Assembly (NCBI GenBank): GCA_002733865.1
Contig: NVXM01000004.1
Span: 1-64,000 of the forward strand
From: Sphingopyxis sp.
GTDB lineage: Bacteria > Pseudomonadota > Alphaproteobacteria > Sphingomonadales > Sphingomonadaceae
DNA: 64,000 nucleotides
Direction of reading: 5' to 3'
The notes beneath the pieces were generated by a model. The model ran no database searches. It was not told the origin of the DNA and worked only from the letters and a program-made list of their open reading frames with translations. The position numbers and the translations under genes are program-made. Positions 40,538-51,245 of the stretch are shown one piece after another (the stretch's first letter is position 1; every line of letters begins with the position of its first letter).

Positions 40538-42925
40538 TTAACAGGACCGAAGCGCATCTTCGATGGGCTCGATATCATTCTTGCGGAGCAATTCATCGAT
40601 GCCCCAGCGTCGCTCGATGACCCGCCAATCGTCTCGCGCCTGTTTGTACAGCCTGCACCCCTCCGCCTTGTCGCCGGAATTTGTAACCACATCTGCGAGG
40701 ATCATCAGCGCCGATGTTTTGTCGCGAAAATAGCCGGCATTGTCGGGCTCGGTTGCCGACGAGGCCTCACGGTCGCTCACCAGCCGTTGCGCCATTGTCT
40801 TCGCTTCCTGAAAGCGACCCAATTCCGCCAGAACAGGAGCGAGCTGACTATAGATTGTTTGAAGACGCCGGGCCATGCCGCGGTCGTCTGGGTCTTTTTC
40901 TGTCAGGGGAATGGCTATCGCTTCCGCGCTAAACAGATCGGATGCCGCCTCCTTCAGCTTTTCCAGATCATAATGAATCAGTGCCCGTGTGAAATAGGCG
41001 GCGATCAGGCTCCGGTCTATGGCGCGCCAGTCGGGATAGCGTTTGTGGAGCGCTTCAAACTGGCGGATCGCTTGATCGCTAGGCGGAATCGCGCGCAAAT
41101 AATCGGGCGAGTCGATCTCATAATGCCAGGACATGGCGCTGGAGAGCGCAGAAAGCGTGCGCGCCTGATCATAGAGCACTATCCGATTGGCCGGATGTTG
41201 CTTTGCCAGGGTCCCGATCTGACCGGCAAGCTTCGACATCCGCGCGACCGCATCAGCCCCATGATCATTCCAGACGAGCGGCTTGGCCGCTTGCAAGGCG
41301 GACCGTATCCGGCCCAGATCATCGTCCAATGTGCCGGAACCGCCTTCTGACAAGGACTGGTATAATTTCGCAGAACGTTCTGCCGGAGCGATGGCTTCTT
41401 CATTCTGGTCTTCGGCTATGAATATGAATATCGACAAGGCATATTGCGCTTCCGCAAGCGACCTTTTGACAGCATCATTGTCGGGATTTTCGCGATGCAG
41501 CGCCTCCAGTCTCCGGACCGCGATGCGCAGCGCTTTGCCAGCCTCCTCGCGGCGGCCAAGATTGGCGGCTTCGGGATTGCCGAGCACCTGCGACAGGCGC
41601 TTGTAGCCCTGGGCTATTTCGAGCTCTAGCTCGGGGTCCGCGCGACTTTCCCGGCCCAACAGATCGAGATAGTGTCTCGATTTATCGGCAATCCGTGTCA
41701 GAGCCCTGGTATTGCCGGTCACCGGCTCCAGTTCATCATAGAGATCGAAAAGCATGAAATTTGCGAGTTCCCGGACTTCGTCAAACCGCTGCTCGGTTTC
41801 TGCGCGCGCGATTTCGGCGCGGTTATAAGCCCATCCGGTCGCTGCCAGCCCGGCAACGAGCAGCATTATGATAGTGGCCAGACTCCCCACGGCATAGCGC
41901 TGGCGCCAAAGATATTTGCGAAAGCGATAGCGCTTTTGGTCGGAATAGACCTTAACCGGATAGCCATCCCGATAGCGGCGCAATTCTTCGGACAGCATGG
42001 CCGCACCGCCGAAACGGTCTTCCGGACGCTCTGATGTCGCCGTGGCCGCGATCGCCTGCAGTTCTGGAGCGTCCTGGTCTTTGGTCAGAAACTGCAGAAT
42101 TTTGCCCAGGGAATAGACGTCCGAAAGCGTATTGGCTGCCTGTCCCATAGCGCGTTCGGGCGCGGAAAATCCCGGCGTGAGACTCAGCGCCGAAAAGGTT
42201 GAACCGCTCGATTGATCATCATCCTCGGCCTGGGGCCGGGCGATACCAAAATCGATCAGCTTTGCCTGATCGCCGGCGCTGACCAGAATATTGCTGGGCG
42301 TGAGGTCACGGTGAATCACCAGATTTTGATGTGCAAAGGATACGGCATCGCAAATCTGCTGAAACAGATCCAGCCGTCGCTCCAGATCGGGCGTCTCGTC
42401 AGCCACCCATTGTTGCAATGGCACGCCGTCAACATATTCCATGACGATATAGGGCGAGCCCGATTGCGTTGCGCCGCCGTCATAGAGCCGCGCGATATGG
42501 GGATGGTTAAGCTGCGCCAATATCTGCCGCTCGCGTTCGAAGCGGGCAATCAGCGTGTCTGAGAGTAATTTCTGCTTGATGAGCTTGATGGCGACGACAT
42601 GCTCAAAATTGTCCGTATCCCGTTCGCCCAGATAGACCGATCCCATGCCGCCACGACCGAGAAGGCGAAGAATGCGATAGGCGCCAATGCGGTCGGGGGT
42701 GCTTTCCTCATCGTCATCCTCTTCGGCAAGCCGTGCTCCGCCGGTTGCCAGATCCGCACTTGAGACGCGTTCCGCGTTCAGCAGCGACAGAGCGCGGGCT
42801 ATAACTTCGGCCGGGCTATCCGGGGAGGAGCGGATAAAGGCCTCGCGCTCGCCTCGGGGAACATCTATTGCCTCTTCGAGCAATTCCATCGCGGCGCGCT
42901 CGATATGAGGGTCGGAAGAATTCAT
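40538..42925 (-). CDS. Transmembrane Ser/Thr protein kinase (paralogue 1) paired with ECF-type sigma factor
   Basis: 795 residues. Kinase domain about 79-335: glycine loop LLGRGGMGSVYLG, K114 in VAIKLIK, catalytic loop VIHRDLTPSNILV (H205, D207) and DFG at 225-227. The conserved HRDxK lysine is Thr209. One helix at about 345-368 (SLATIIMLLVAGLAATGW). The remaining about 430 residues are helical and TPR-like with repeated A-x-x-L/Y periodicity, predicted outside the cytoplasm. It starts 2 nt after the sigma-factor stop codon, so they are one unit. Same length and domain order as the kinase at 51246-53633. Confidence 0.92.
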   Translation of the reverse strand: MNSSDPHIERAAMELLEEAIDVPRGEREAFIRSSPDSPAEVIARALSLLNAERVSSADLATGGARLAEEDDDEESTPDRIGAYRILRLLGRGGMGSVYLGERDTDNFEHVVAIKLIKQKLLSDTLIARFERERQILAQLNHPHIARLYDGGATQSGSPYIVMEYVDGVPLQQWVADETPDLERRLDLFQQICDAVSFAHQNLVIHRDLTPSNILVSAGDQAKLIDFGIARPQAEDDDQSSGSTFSALSLTPGFSAPERAMGQAANTLSDVYSLGKILQFLTKDQDAPELQAIAATATSERPEDRFGGAAMLSEELRRYRDGYPVKVYSDQKRYRFRKYLWRQRYAVGSLATIIMLLVAGLAATGWAYNRAEIARAETEQRFDEVRELANFMLFDLYDELEPVTGNTRALTRIADKSRHYLDLLGRESRADPELELEIAQGYKRLSQVLGNPEAANLGRREEAGKALRIAVRRLEALHRENPDNDAVKRSLAEAQYALSIFIFIAEDQNEEAIAPAERSAKLYQSLSEGGSGTLDDDLGRIRSALQAAKPLVWNDHGADAVARMSKLAGQIGTLAKQHPANRIVLYDQARTLSALSSAMSWHYEIDSPDYLRAIPPSDQAIRQFEALHKRYPDWRAIDRSLIAAYFTRALIHYDLEKLKEAASDLFSAEAIAIPLTEKDPDDRGMARRLQTIYSQLAPVLAELGRFQEAKTMAQRLVSDREASSATEPDNAGYFRDKTSALMILADVVTNSGDKAEGCRLYKQARDDWRVIERRWGIDELLRKNDIEPIEDALRSC

Positions 42926-42927
42926 GT

Positions 42928-43446
42928 TTAATGGCTTAGCCGGTCATGGAGCCATGCACGGGTTGCTGCCCAGCGACGATTGACCGTCGCTTCCGATATT
43001 TCCAGGACCACAGCGATATCTGCGATCGACATACCGCCGAAGAACCGCATCTCCACGATGTCCGCCCGCTGTGGATCAATTTCCTTGAGTTCATCGAGCA
43101 GCAAATCCAGTTCCGTCAGCTCAACCGGTTCTTTCCATTCCGCAATATTGGTGATCAGCGTGACTTTCTGATGCTTGCGCTTGTCGCGGCCTTTGGCGCG
43201 GGCGTGATCGACCAGTATCTGCCGCATGATCCGCGACGCCAGCGCCAGGATATGCGCCTTGTTCATGAACTGAAGATCGGTAAGCCGCGAAATCTTGATC
43301 ACCGCTTCGTTGATCAGGTCTCCGGTCGAAAGCGAGCTGCTTTGTTCCTGCGCCAGTTTGGCAGCAGCAATTTGCCGCAACTCGCGATGAATTTCGGCAA
43401 ATAACTTATCGCCAGCGTCGCGGTCACCCTTTTGCCAGCTTGCCAT
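42928..43446 (-). CDS. Sigma70_ECF-type sigma factor (paralogue 1)
   Basis: 172 residues from the ATG at 43446; the frame is open to 43605 and a non-ATG start a few codons upstream (TLDHKQLMASWQ) is possible because homologues begin there. Region 2: LFAEIHRELRQIAAAKLAQEQSSSLSTGDLINEAVIKI. Region 4 HTH: IVEMRFFGGMSIADIAVVLEISEATVNRRWAATRAWL. The usual acidic patch of ECF region 2.2 is replaced by S40-T41-G-D, as in kinase-controlled ECF sigma factors. It is followed at once by a kinase gene and preceded (146 nt) by the giant autotransporter gene on the same strand. Confidence 0.9.
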   Translation of the reverse strand: MASWQKGDRDAGDKLFAEIHRELRQIAAAKLAQEQSSSLSTGDLINEAVIKISRLTDLQFMNKAHILALASRIMRQILVDHARAKGRDKRKHQKVTLITNIAEWKEPVELTELDLLLDELKEIDPQRADIVEMRFFGGMSIADIAVVLEISEATVNRRWAATRAWLHDRLSH

Positions 43447-43592
43447 CAATTGCTTATGGTCCAGTGTACCCGACAACCAGCGCCTCCTGATTGCCGGTAT
43501 ACTAAGCCGGCCGGTCAGGGAGCACCAGTCAATATTGGCAGCTGTCCCAAATTCGAAACATGCTCCCGCTGCCTGAATCACGTCATATCTCC

Positions 43593-46500
43593 TCAGAATT
43601 TCCATCCGATGGAGACGCTTCCCGAAGCGCTTTGCTCGTCCTTGGTGATGAGGCTGCGGATCGAGCCGCTGATGCTCCAGTTGCCGCCAAGGTCATATTC
43701 GCCGGACACGGTGAACAGACCGCCTGTGGCATTGGTCAGCGGAGATCGGACCGGCGTGGTGATGCCGGGCGCACCGGCAAAGGTGGTGCCGACTTCGGCG
43801 AGGCTGCCGTTGCCGCCGACATATTGCGCGCTCGCATCCAGCCCGCCCCGGCTGCCCTGCCAGTTTGCAAAGACACCGGCACCCAAACGGGTGCGCTTGT
43901 CGGTTGCCCCTCTGCTGGAAAGATTCAGGCTCTGCGCACCGCTTTCGGCAAAGCGGCCAAGGTCGCTGCTGGCATGGTGGACCGAGACGATCGGCCCCAG
44001 AGACCAGCCCTCTGCCATTTCCACGCCATAGCGAAGCGCGCCTTCGATGGCGAACGTGTCGATATCGACCGATCCTTTGGCCACCCGGGCGAGACGGTTG
44101 ATATTGATCCCGCGAGTGACGTCTGCGTCGCTGTTGGCATAGCTGATCGCAGCCGTCGCGGTCAGGCCGGCTCCGCCCGTGCCATAGCGGCCATAGGCAC
44201 CGACATGCCAGCCGTCGGCGTCGGCGCTGCTGTTGCGCGCGGTGAGTTCCAGATCATTTTGCAGATAGCCAAAGCTGGCCCCCAGCGCCCAGCCATTGTC
44301 GGAGCCGCGATAGTCGATGCCGAGGTCAAAGCCGTAGCCGTCATGGCCGACATTGGCGGCGTTGCCGTCACCATCGATTGAGCCGGTGCGGCCGCTGATA
44401 CCGCCCCACATGCCCCAGCCTTCCCCGAAGGCCTCATGGGCACGCGCCACCAGCCGGTCGGTGCGGGCCATGCCGTCATCCAGACTGTTGGCGAGCAGGC
44501 TCGCATAGATCTCGCCCGAGGAGGTGTCGAACGCCCGCAGCGCCCCCGGCACGGTCGAGAACAGCACATTCATATAGACCGTATCGGCATCCGATCCTGC
44601 GGTCCGGTCAAAGCCGTCCAGTGCCACTGCCGCCCCGGTCTGGTTGAAGGTCTGGGCTGCCGTCGGGAACAATGGTCCCGGAGTGGGTGTTGGGGTCGGA
44701 GTGGGCGTCGGTGTTGGAGTAGGAGTCGGCGTTGGTGTGGGCGTCGGAGTAGGCGTTGGAGTAGGTGTGGGCGTTGGTGTTGGAGTAGGCGTTGGCGTAG
44801 GCCCATTGTTCGGGGTCAGCGTCAGCCGCACATCATTGCCGTCTCCTGCATCATAGGCCACCGTCGGTGTCAGGAACGCCAGCTGGTTGGTGATGGTGCC
44901 AAAGACACCGTTCACGGCATCCGCCGCATCATTGTCGATGATCAGATAGTTGAACGGATCATCGCCGGTGAAATTGCCGCCCAGCATGTCGAGAACGCGC
45001 AGGGTTGCATTGCCCAGAGTGACAGAGCCGAGCACGACCACGCGGTCGCCATTGCCCTGGTCATCAACCTCGACCTCGTAGAAGCTGCTCGAATCAAAGG
45101 TGAGATCGCCGTTGATGGTCAGCGTGCCGATATTCTGCCCCGAAGCGAACGCAATATTCTCGCCGCCAGGGATCATATTCGCGTGGGGCTGGTTTTCGCC
45201 GCCAGGGATCATCGCGTCAGCGCCAAAGGCGATATTCTCGCCGCCGGGGATCATATCTGCATGGGACTGGTTTTCGCCGCCCGGGATCATCTCCATGTGC
45301 GCGATACTCTCGCCGCCTTCAACCATGTTCCTGTGTGGTTGTTTCTCACCGCCGGGGATAATGCCGCCAGCCTTCGCCCGGGCCAGCGCAGCGCCGGTCA
45401 ATTGCGGTGGCAGCGGCAACGGATCGGCGGTCGCCGGTTGCGGTTGCAGAGCAATCGCGGCCGCGTTGCCCCCAGACGGAGCCGGCGTGACCGGTGCAGT
45501 ATTATCTGTAGCCGCGCCGCCAGGAGACAGCGTGCCGCCGGTCAGGGTGATTGAACCGACGCTGCCGCCTCCGCCAAGCACCGCGCCACCGAGAACGGAA
45601 ATATCAAAGCGTTGGACATTCGCATTCATGATGAGGGTACCCGCCTCCACCGTTCCCGCAGGTAGCGACAGTCCGATCGGCACATCTTGGCCGACGACTG
45701 TCCAGACGCCTTCACCACGCTTGCGAATATCTTCGAAACCGAAGGCACGAGCTGCGTTGCCTAGCACCAATTCGATCTGACCACTGGTGCCAGCCTCGCC
45801 GTCTAGCACAAAGCTGTCAAACCCGGCACCGCCATTGATCTGCCCGGTCACAGTATAGGTAGGGAAGAGGATGACGCTGTCGTCGCCCGCACCCAGATCG
45901 ATGACCATGCCGCCGGTCGCGGTCCGCGCGACTTCGCCCCGGATCGTCATCACCGTCGCGATGTTACCGCTACTTTCGGCATAGGCCGGGCCACCAGCAG
46001 CGCTAAGCCGGCCGCCTTCGGCAACATCGACGAAGACATTAGCCGCCGAGCCGGCACCGCCGCCGTCGACAGATATACCGTGACCGCTGGCTCCTGTCGC
46101 CTCGACCGATCCAGCTATATCGATGCTGAGACTGGTGCCGTCCAGCAGATCTGCGGCGATGCCATCGGCCGCGGCGCCGCTCACCGTAATCGAGCCGTCG
46201 ACTGCTATGTTCACGCGTGAATCCGGGGTGGCGAACGGCATTGCGGACGCTTTGGCACCGAACGATTGCGATGAATAGCCTATTTCAAGCCCATTCGAAC
46301 TGGAACCCAAGGTCGTAACGGTCCCCCCAATAGCGATATCGCTGCCGAAACTTGGATCGGCATAGGCGACGAGAATGCCGCTTGAGCCCGAGCCAGAGGT
46401 CGTGACCATGCCGTCCATGACCAATGAGTCTGAGGTTGGTGCCTCGGTGTAACGCAGCCTGATGCCTGGCGAATCGTCGGACTCGCTGTTCAGCGATCCG

Positions 46501-49500
46501 GTGTTGCGCACCACGATATCGAAGTTCGATCCGATGCCGTCTATGCCGGCACCACCGAAATTATTACCATATTCGATTGTGCCCGAATGGTCGACCCGGC
46601 CCGAATTAATCGAGATGCCGAAGGGGTTAGCGATTTCGCTGCCCGCCTCGGTAGTGATTTCGGTGCCTTCGCCAACCGCGACACCGCTGGTGCCGCCGCT
46701 GATACGCGCATCATTCGTGATCAGGATCGTAGCGTTCACCTCATCACCTGATCCGATCGCCGCCAGCGCCAACTCGTCGCCGGTGATTGCGCCAGAGCAT
46801 ACCGAACTCGTGTTCGAAGCCACCGCTGGCGTGCAGCCTCCTGCAGGAGGAGGAGGCGGTGGTGGCGCGTTGTTCGGGGTCAGCGCCAGCACTACATCAT
46901 TGCCATCACCGCCTGCGTAGTTAACCGTTGGCGTCAAGAATGCGAGCTGGTTTGTAATCGTCCCGAAAGTGCCGTTGACCGCATCTGCTGCGTCATTGTC
47001 AATGATCGTATAGATGAAAGGAATGCTGCCGAGGAAATTTCCGCCGTTCATGTCCAAGACGCCAAGAGTCGCTCCGCCGAGAGATACTGAGCCGTTTACA
47101 ATCGCACGATCGCTCAAGCCCTGATCGTTCACTTGCACTTCAAATACCGCGCCCTTTTCGAACGTCAGTTCGCCATTTATCGTCATGGTTCCGATACCAT
47201 CTCCCGGCGCAAATGTTCCACCGACAACGGTCAGGCTGCCTAGCGTCCCACTACCGCCCAATCGTGTATCGGCACTGGCAAGGAAATTAACGGTTGATTG
47301 ATTGGCATTCACGAGCAAATTACCGGCAGCTAACCGATAATTGGTGAATACAGACCCCTCGCTATTGATTAATAAGGTGCCGGTCCCTTCCTGTTCAAAA
47401 ATTTCAACATTCGAGAATGTGAAACTGTTGAGATCAACGGTACCGGATGAATCCGCGGCCGTTGCAAATATGGCTCTGTCCTGACCATCGCCGCCCTCCG
47501 TCACGATGTCACTCGACAAACTGTTCAGAATGATCGTATCGTTATCAGCGCCTAAATCGATCGTGCCGGTGACATCAGATGTGCTGGTAAAAATGACCGT
47601 ATCGGAACCGCCTTTCAGATCAGCAGCAAGGCCGCCGGTAGTCGATAACGTACCCCCAATTGTCAGTGTCGTTTCTGCGGTCGAGCCTGCGCGTTCAGCA
47701 ATAGCCGCGCCTGAACTAGTTACAACACGTGATCCCTCGGCAATATTTACACCTATTTTAGCGCCGTCAGCATTGCCAACGGAGGCGATCAATATACCAT
47801 TGGATCCTGAGCCAGTCGCCTGAATTTGGGCGTTGTTTCTGAGCCGAACGTCAATACTGGCGTCGGTGTTACCGGAGGCATTCTGTATTTCCAGACCATG
47901 GGAACTGGCACCACTTGTAACAATTCGGCTGTTCTCCAGACCGACAAAATACGTGCTGCCACTACCCGTTGTTCCGCCCAGAACCAATGCTTTCGCTTCG
48001 CTGGCTCCGGTTGTGGTAATTGTTGAATCTTTGATAAAGAAGTTCTGCGTAGTATTTGCGCCCGCGGTACCGACCCTAATTGCGGTCGAGCCGTCACCAT
48101 CGACCCTAACAAATGCTGACTCCACATCGACGGACTGTGCAGAATTCGATCCAATATCGCCCACGGCCAAGCCATCGCTATTTGCGCCTGTGGTCCGTAT
48201 GGACGATGCAGAAATACCAATATCGCGCGCGCTGCTATCGCCTATATTTCCAATCGATATTGCATCACTATTCATCCCGGCTGTCGCAATGCCCACCATA
48301 TTGAGACGAAGGGTGTCCACGCTGCTCGGGCCGGTATTGCCTTTCAATATGCCTCCCGCATTATCGCCTTGCGAAGTAATCGTCGTGTCTGTGATGACGA
48401 GAGTGAGTGAAACAGTTCCGATGTCGGTTGAGGCAAGACTATCGACGATGATCGCGGTCGATCCTTCACCTGATGTGCTAAGCGTGCTTTCACCGATTAA
48501 AATCTGACTAATAGCGGCGTCATCGATTGAATCGACATTGATTAGGTGGCTTGTTGCACCGGTGGTCGATAGAGTACTGCGTTCGAAAATGGTTTGAACG
48601 TCAGAGAATCTGGAATTACTCGTTGCCCCGGGTGAGCCAACAAACAAAATATCCGAATCGTCGCCCGTGGTTCGGAGGGTAGAATCTTTGACATCGACAG
48701 CGAGTGAAGAAAGGGGACCGATATCCACAAAAATTGCGTCGGAACCGTTGCCTGCGGTATCAAATGCGGCGCGGGCGATCGCAATCGAAGAGCTTTTATT
48801 CTCGGCCACAGTAGATGCATCATATCGGACGGCATTAGATTGATCGCAGCTGGTGCTGATGTCACTTGTTAGATCAAAATTTGCTATCTGGGCGCCCTGA
48901 ACGGTTATCCCGTGCGAATTGTATCCCCTGGTTATCAGGTTTCCGCTATTCTGGATCGAAACTTGGTCGGCTGCAATCACGATCGCTGAGCCAACACCCA
49001 TCGTGATGTTGCCGCCGTTAGTCAATTCAAATGCGCTGTTACCTTGTGCCCCGCCCGCAGTGTTATCGACGAGATCAAAGGTCGCACTAATTCCTCGCGA
49101 GAGGGAGCCAATACTTGAGCTGAAGTCGAAATTCCCGCTATTGGTGATAGACGCCAAAACAGTATCTTCAGCAGTGGCGAACACCGAAATCCCTGTTGTC
49201 GCTCCAGCATTAAAAGTGAAATTTCCGCTATTGGTGACATCGAACCGGTAAGTGCCGCCTGCAAGCGCACCAAAACTGGATATACCCAGCCCGCGAATGT
49301 TTAATCCGTTGCCTGACATATCACCGCTGTTTTCAATGGTAGATGTGGAGTTCAGCACACGATTCAAATTGAAAATACCAGTGGCAGAGCCATCGCCAGA
49401 CGTCAGGTCGAATGCTGCTGTATTCGAGATATTTGCATTAACCGCCGCGCCGCTGCTCACCGTTGTAATCGCGTAAGTACCCAGGCCATTCACCGATATC

Positions 49501-50441
49501 GCGCCACGATTATTTACAGATAATATTGATGCATTCGCCGCATCGTTATTGTCTGTAAGTGCGGTGATCCCGTTTACCGCAAATCCGGTCGCATTGATAA
49601 CTCCTTCATTGTCTATAATCGTGCTACTCGGATTGCTAAAAAGCTGGCTGAGGATTCCGGCTGCAAAGATTCCTGGTGCGTTATTTTCAGTTGCCGTTGC
49701 CGTAACACTAATATCACCGATATTTCTGATAACCGCGTTGCCGCCATTGCTATCGGCAGCAAAAATTCCCGCCGTGACGAGATCACGTACTCCCGTACCG
49801 CCTGAAACGGCCGAAAGAGCGCCACTGTTTGTGATGGAAATATTACCAGTGCCATTTTGGGAACGACCTTGTAGTGCAATAGCAGAGGGGCCGTTGGCGA
49901 AGGCATCAATGATACCACGATTGGTTATGTTCAGATTGCCATCGCCGTTCAGGACGACAGCTTCAATACCTAATCCAGAATTGTCACGACCATCCGCCTT
50001 AATATTTGCGCCGGTATCAATGGTCAGATCAAAACCGTTGTCGACGACGGCAACCAAAGCCTGGGCAAAACCTACTTGATTGGGGTCATCAAACACGTTG
50101 ATGACGGTGCCATCGGCGATGTTGATCGTGATGTCCTGATCGCCCTTCTGAACACCGATCGCAGAATAGCCGTTGGGAGCGATGGCACCGGTTGGGCTGA
50201 TATTGATTGTACCGAACCCCGGATCATCGGGCCCAGTTGCTATCCCGCCCGAAATATCTCCGGTACATTCCGCCACACCAGCGACGATAGGACAATTCGC
50301 GGAGACGCCTGGAGTTACTTGTTGCGCGATGGCAGGGGCCGACCATGTTACCGCCAGCGCAAGGGTCGAAATGCCGAGTTTCAACCGCGCACTATGCTCG
50401 TCGATGCCGCTTAGTCGTTTACGGTCTGCTAGATTTAACAT
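43593..50441 (-). CDS. Giant autotransporter with two fused passenger modules
   Basis: About 2282 residues (type V secretion). A long signal peptide ([20 protein letters not shown]) leads to passenger unit 1, rich in GxNxxxI-type beta-helix rungs. Unit 1 ends near 46868 with a conserved module ([25 protein letters not shown]) and a proline linker. Passenger unit 2 follows, including six IPGGEN-type repeats and a second copy of the same end module, then an about 20-fold Thr-Pro tract and a C-terminal beta-barrel (about 280 residues, ending VSIGWKF). Start chosen at 50441, with GGGGAA 6-11 nt upstream; a TTG five codons earlier is possible. The ribosome site can pair with the leader (50524-50534). 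Host-contact or adhesion role is inferred only. Confidence 0.92.
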   Translation of the reverse strand: MLNLADRKRLSGIDEHSARLKLGISTLALAVTWSAPAIAQQVTPGVSANCPIVAGVAECTGDISGGIATGPDDPGFGTINISPTGAIAPNGYSAIGVQKGDQDITINIADGTVINVFDDPNQVGFAQALVAVVDNGFDLTIDTGANIKADGRDNSGLGIEAVVLNGDGNLNITNRGIIDAFANGPSAIALQGRSQNGTGNISITNSGALSAVSGGTGVRDLVTAGIFAADSNGGNAVIRNIGDISVTATATENNAPGIFAAGILSQLFSNPSSTIIDNEGVINATGFAVNGITALTDNNDAANASILSVNNRGAISVNGLGTYAITTVSSGAAVNANISNTAAFDLTSGDGSATGIFNLNRVLNSTSTIENSGDMSGNGLNIRGLGISSFGALAGGTYRFDVTNSGNFTFNAGATTGISVFATAEDTVLASITNSGNFDFSSSIGSLSRGISATFDLVDNTAGGAQGNSAFELTNGGNITMGVGSAIVIAADQVSIQNSGNLITRGYNSHGITVQGAQIANFDLTSDISTSCDQSNAVRYDASTVAENKSSSIAIARAAFDTAGNGSDAIFVDIGPLSSLAVDVKDSTLRTTGDDSDILFVGSPGATSNSRFSDVQTIFERSTLSTTGATSHLINVDSIDDAAISQILIGESTLSTSGEGSTAIIVDSLASTDIGTVSLTLVITDTTITSQGDNAGGILKGNTGPSSVDTLRLNMVGIATAGMNSDAISIGNIGDSSARDIGISASSIRTTGANSDGLAVGDIGSNSAQSVDVESAFVRVDGDGSTAIRVGTAGANTTQNFFIKDSTITTTGASEAKALVLGGTTGSGSTYFVGLENSRIVTSGASSHGLEIQNASGNTDASIDVRLRNNAQIQATGSGSNGILIASVGNADGAKIGVNIAEGSRVVTSSGAAIAERAGSTAETTLTIGGTLSTTGGLAADLKGGSDTVIFTSTSDVTGTIDLGADNDTIILNSLSSDIVTEGGDGQDRAIFATAADSSGTVDLNSFTFSNVEIFEQEGTGTLLINSEGSVFTNYRLAAGNLLVNANQSTVNFLASADTRLGGSGTLGSLTVVGGTFAPGDGIGTMTINGELTFEKGAVFEVQVNDQGLSDRAIVNGSVSLGGATLGVLDMNGGNFLGSIPFIYTIIDNDAADAVNGTFGTITNQLAFLTPTVNYAGGDGNDVVLALTPNNAPPPPPPPAGGCTPAVASNTSSVCSGAITGDELALAAIGSGDEVNATILITNDARISGGTSGVAVGEGTEITTEAGSEIANPFGISINSGRVDHSGTIEYGNNFGGAGIDGIGSNFDIVVRNTGSLNSESDDSPGIRLRYTEAPTSDSLVMDGMVTTSGSGSSGILVAYADPSFGSDIAIGGTVTTLGSSSNGLEIGYSSQSFGAKASAMPFATPDSRVNIAVDGSITVSGAAADGIAADLLDGTSLSIDIAGSVEATGASGHGISVDGGGAGSAANVFVDVAEGGRLSAAGGPAYAESSGNIATVMTIRGEVARTATGGMVIDLGAGDDSVILFPTYTVTGQINGGAGFDSFVLDGEAGTSGQIELVLGNAARAFGFEDIRKRGEGVWTVVGQDVPIGLSLPAGTVEAGTLIMNANVQRFDISVLGGAVLGGGGSVGSITLTGGTLSPGGAATDNTAPVTPAPSGGNAAAIALQPQPATADPLPLPPQLTGAALARAKAGGIIPGGEKQPHRNMVEGGESIAHMEMIPGGENQSHADMIPGGENIAFGADAMIPGGENQPHANMIPGGENIAFASGQNIGTLTINGDLTFDSSSFYEVEVDDQGNGDRVVVLGSVTLGNATLRVLDMLGGNFTGDDPFNYLIIDNDAADAVNGVFGTITNQLAFLTPTVAYDAGDGNDVRLTLTPNNGPTPTPTPTPTPTPTPTPTPTPTPTPTPTPTPTPTPTPTPTPGPLFPTAAQTFNQTGAAVALDGFDRTAGSDADTVYMNVLFSTVPGALRAFDTSSGEIYASLLANSLDDGMARTDRLVARAHEAFGEGWGMWGGISGRTGSIDGDGNAANVGHDGYGFDLGIDYRGSDNGWALGASFGYLQNDLELTARNSSADADGWHVGAYGRYGTGGAGLTATAAISYANSDADVTRGININRLARVAKGSVDIDTFAIEGALRYGVEMAEGWSLGPIVSVHHASSDLGRFAESGAQSLNLSSRGATDKRTRLGAGVFANWQGSRGGLDASAQYVGGNGSLAEVGTTFAGAPGITTPVRSPLTNATGGLFTVSGEYDLGGNWSISGSIRSLITKDEQSASGSVSIGWKF
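44681..44805. repeat. Thr-Pro coding tract in the autotransporter
   Basis: About twenty Thr-Pro pairs on the minus strand, encoded by mixed codons (ACT/ACC/ACG with CCA/CCT/CCC), joining the passenger to the barrel. A six-base period means that length changes keep the frame. Confidence 0.9.
44806..45150. repeat. Passenger-end module, copy 2 (autotransporter)
   Basis: Encodes [19 protein letters not shown] and [14 protein letters not shown]. The stretch 46868-47215 encodes nearly the same module ([33 protein letters not shown]), so the two are direct repeats about 2.06 kb apart. Confidence 0.85.
45156..45362. repeat. Six IPGGEN-type repeats in the autotransporter
   Basis: On the minus strand six units of 12 residues (one of 14) read as [26 protein letters not shown] and variants [12 protein letters not shown] and [12 protein letters not shown]. 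Two alternating types are visible (NQ-HA and NIAF). Sharp boundary to the flanking Ala/Pro-rich and GTLTING sequences. Confidence 0.85.
46868..47215. repeat. Passenger-end module, copy 1 (autotransporter)
   Basis: Upstream copy of the module at 44806-45150, followed on the minus strand by [11 protein letters not shown] and the start of passenger unit 2 ([15 protein letters not shown]). Confidence 0.85.
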
Positions 50442-50448
50442 AGAAAGT

Positions 50449-50534
50449 TTCCCCAAAATGATTCACGCCGGTATCTGTTGAAGCGCAAGATCCGGAGAAA
50501 CTGGGTCAGAGAAAATTAAATTTATTTTGGGGAA
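50449..50534 (-). promoter_or_regulatory. Leader inverted repeat that can hide the autotransporter ribosome site
   Basis: On the minus-strand transcript TTCCCCAAAAT (50534-50524) is an exact complement of ATTTTGGGGAA (50459-50449). The latter contains the GGGGA ribosome site 8 nt before the chosen ATG. Pairing across a 64-nt loop would block translation initiation. Sequence complementarity is seen; regulation is inferred. Confidence 0.6.
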
Positions 50535-50552
50535 TGCGGAAAATCGCCCCGC

Positions 50553-51107
50553 CTAGCCGCTAAGAGCTTCCAGCAACCACGCTCGTGAAACCCGCCAACT
50601 GCGTTTTACCGAAGATTCGGACACGCCAAGCGCCCGAGCAGTTTCTTCGATCGACATCCCGCCATAATAACGCATCTCAACGATTTTAGCTCGATCCGCA
50701 TCTATCAAGGCAAGTTTGTCGAGGGCATCTTCGAGTTGATAGATATCCACATGATCCGGCATATCGATCATCTCAGTCGCCAGCGTCACCTTGTAATGAT
50801 GCCGCTTGTCGGATCCGTTTTTGCGCGCTCGGTCGGTCAGAACCCTTCTCATCGTCAGGGCAGCAAGCGAGAGAAAATGGGCCCGGTCGTTTATGGCAAT
50901 ACTGTCAGATCCAACCACGCGCATTACTGCTTCGTTGACCAAATCACCGGTGGTAAGGGATATATCACCTTCCCCTTTTAGCAGAGAAGCCGAGATTTTA
51001 CGCAGTTCAACATATAGCAAATCGAATAAATGATCACGGGCGGCAACGTCTCCACTTTGCCATTTGGTCAGCAACGACGGGATATGTGTTGTTGTCGATT
51101 CTGTCAT
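50553..51107 (-). CDS. Sigma70_ECF-type sigma factor (paralogue 2)
   Basis: 184 residues from the ATG at 51107 (AGGG 5 nt before). Region 2: LFDLLYVELRKISASLLKGEGDISLTTGDLVNEAVMRV. Region 4: IVEMRYYGGMSIEETARALGVSESSVKRSWRVSRAWL. As in the other paralogue, the region 2.2 acidic patch is replaced by T-T-G-D (Thr52/Thr53 from this start), the place of the activating phosphorylation in the known kinase-controlled ECF EcfP. It lies 111 nt upstream of the giant autotransporter and divergent from the kinase at 51246. Confidence 0.9.
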   Translation of the reverse strand: MTESTTTHIPSLLTKWQSGDVAARDHLFDLLYVELRKISASLLKGEGDISLTTGDLVNEAVMRVVGSDSIAINDRAHFLSLAALTMRRVLTDRARKNGSDKRHHYKVTLATEMIDMPDHVDIYQLEDALDKLALIDADRAKIVEMRYYGGMSIEETARALGVSESSVKRSWRVSRAWLLEALSG

Positions 51108-51245
51108 TTTCACCCTGACTCTAATGGCTTAGTTGCGTTTAGCATGCAAGTTTAGCGAAAGCTAACAAGCGAAATTGACCCATTTTTTGCCGCAATTGCG
51201 CTTTGACAAATAAGAGTTAATGTAAAGCAGGCGGGAGAGCGGAGA

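Noticed and set aside
44681..44805. Phase-variable simple repeat
   Set aside because: The period is six bases with mixed codons, so slippage would not switch the frame off.
44644..44856. Val-Gly repeat protein on the plus strand
   Set aside because: It is the antisense reading of the Thr-Pro tract of the autotransporter.
45156..45362. CRISPR-like array
   Set aside because: The repeated units are coding, of 36 bases without unique spacers, and imperfect at synonymous sites. No cas gene is present anywhere in the window.
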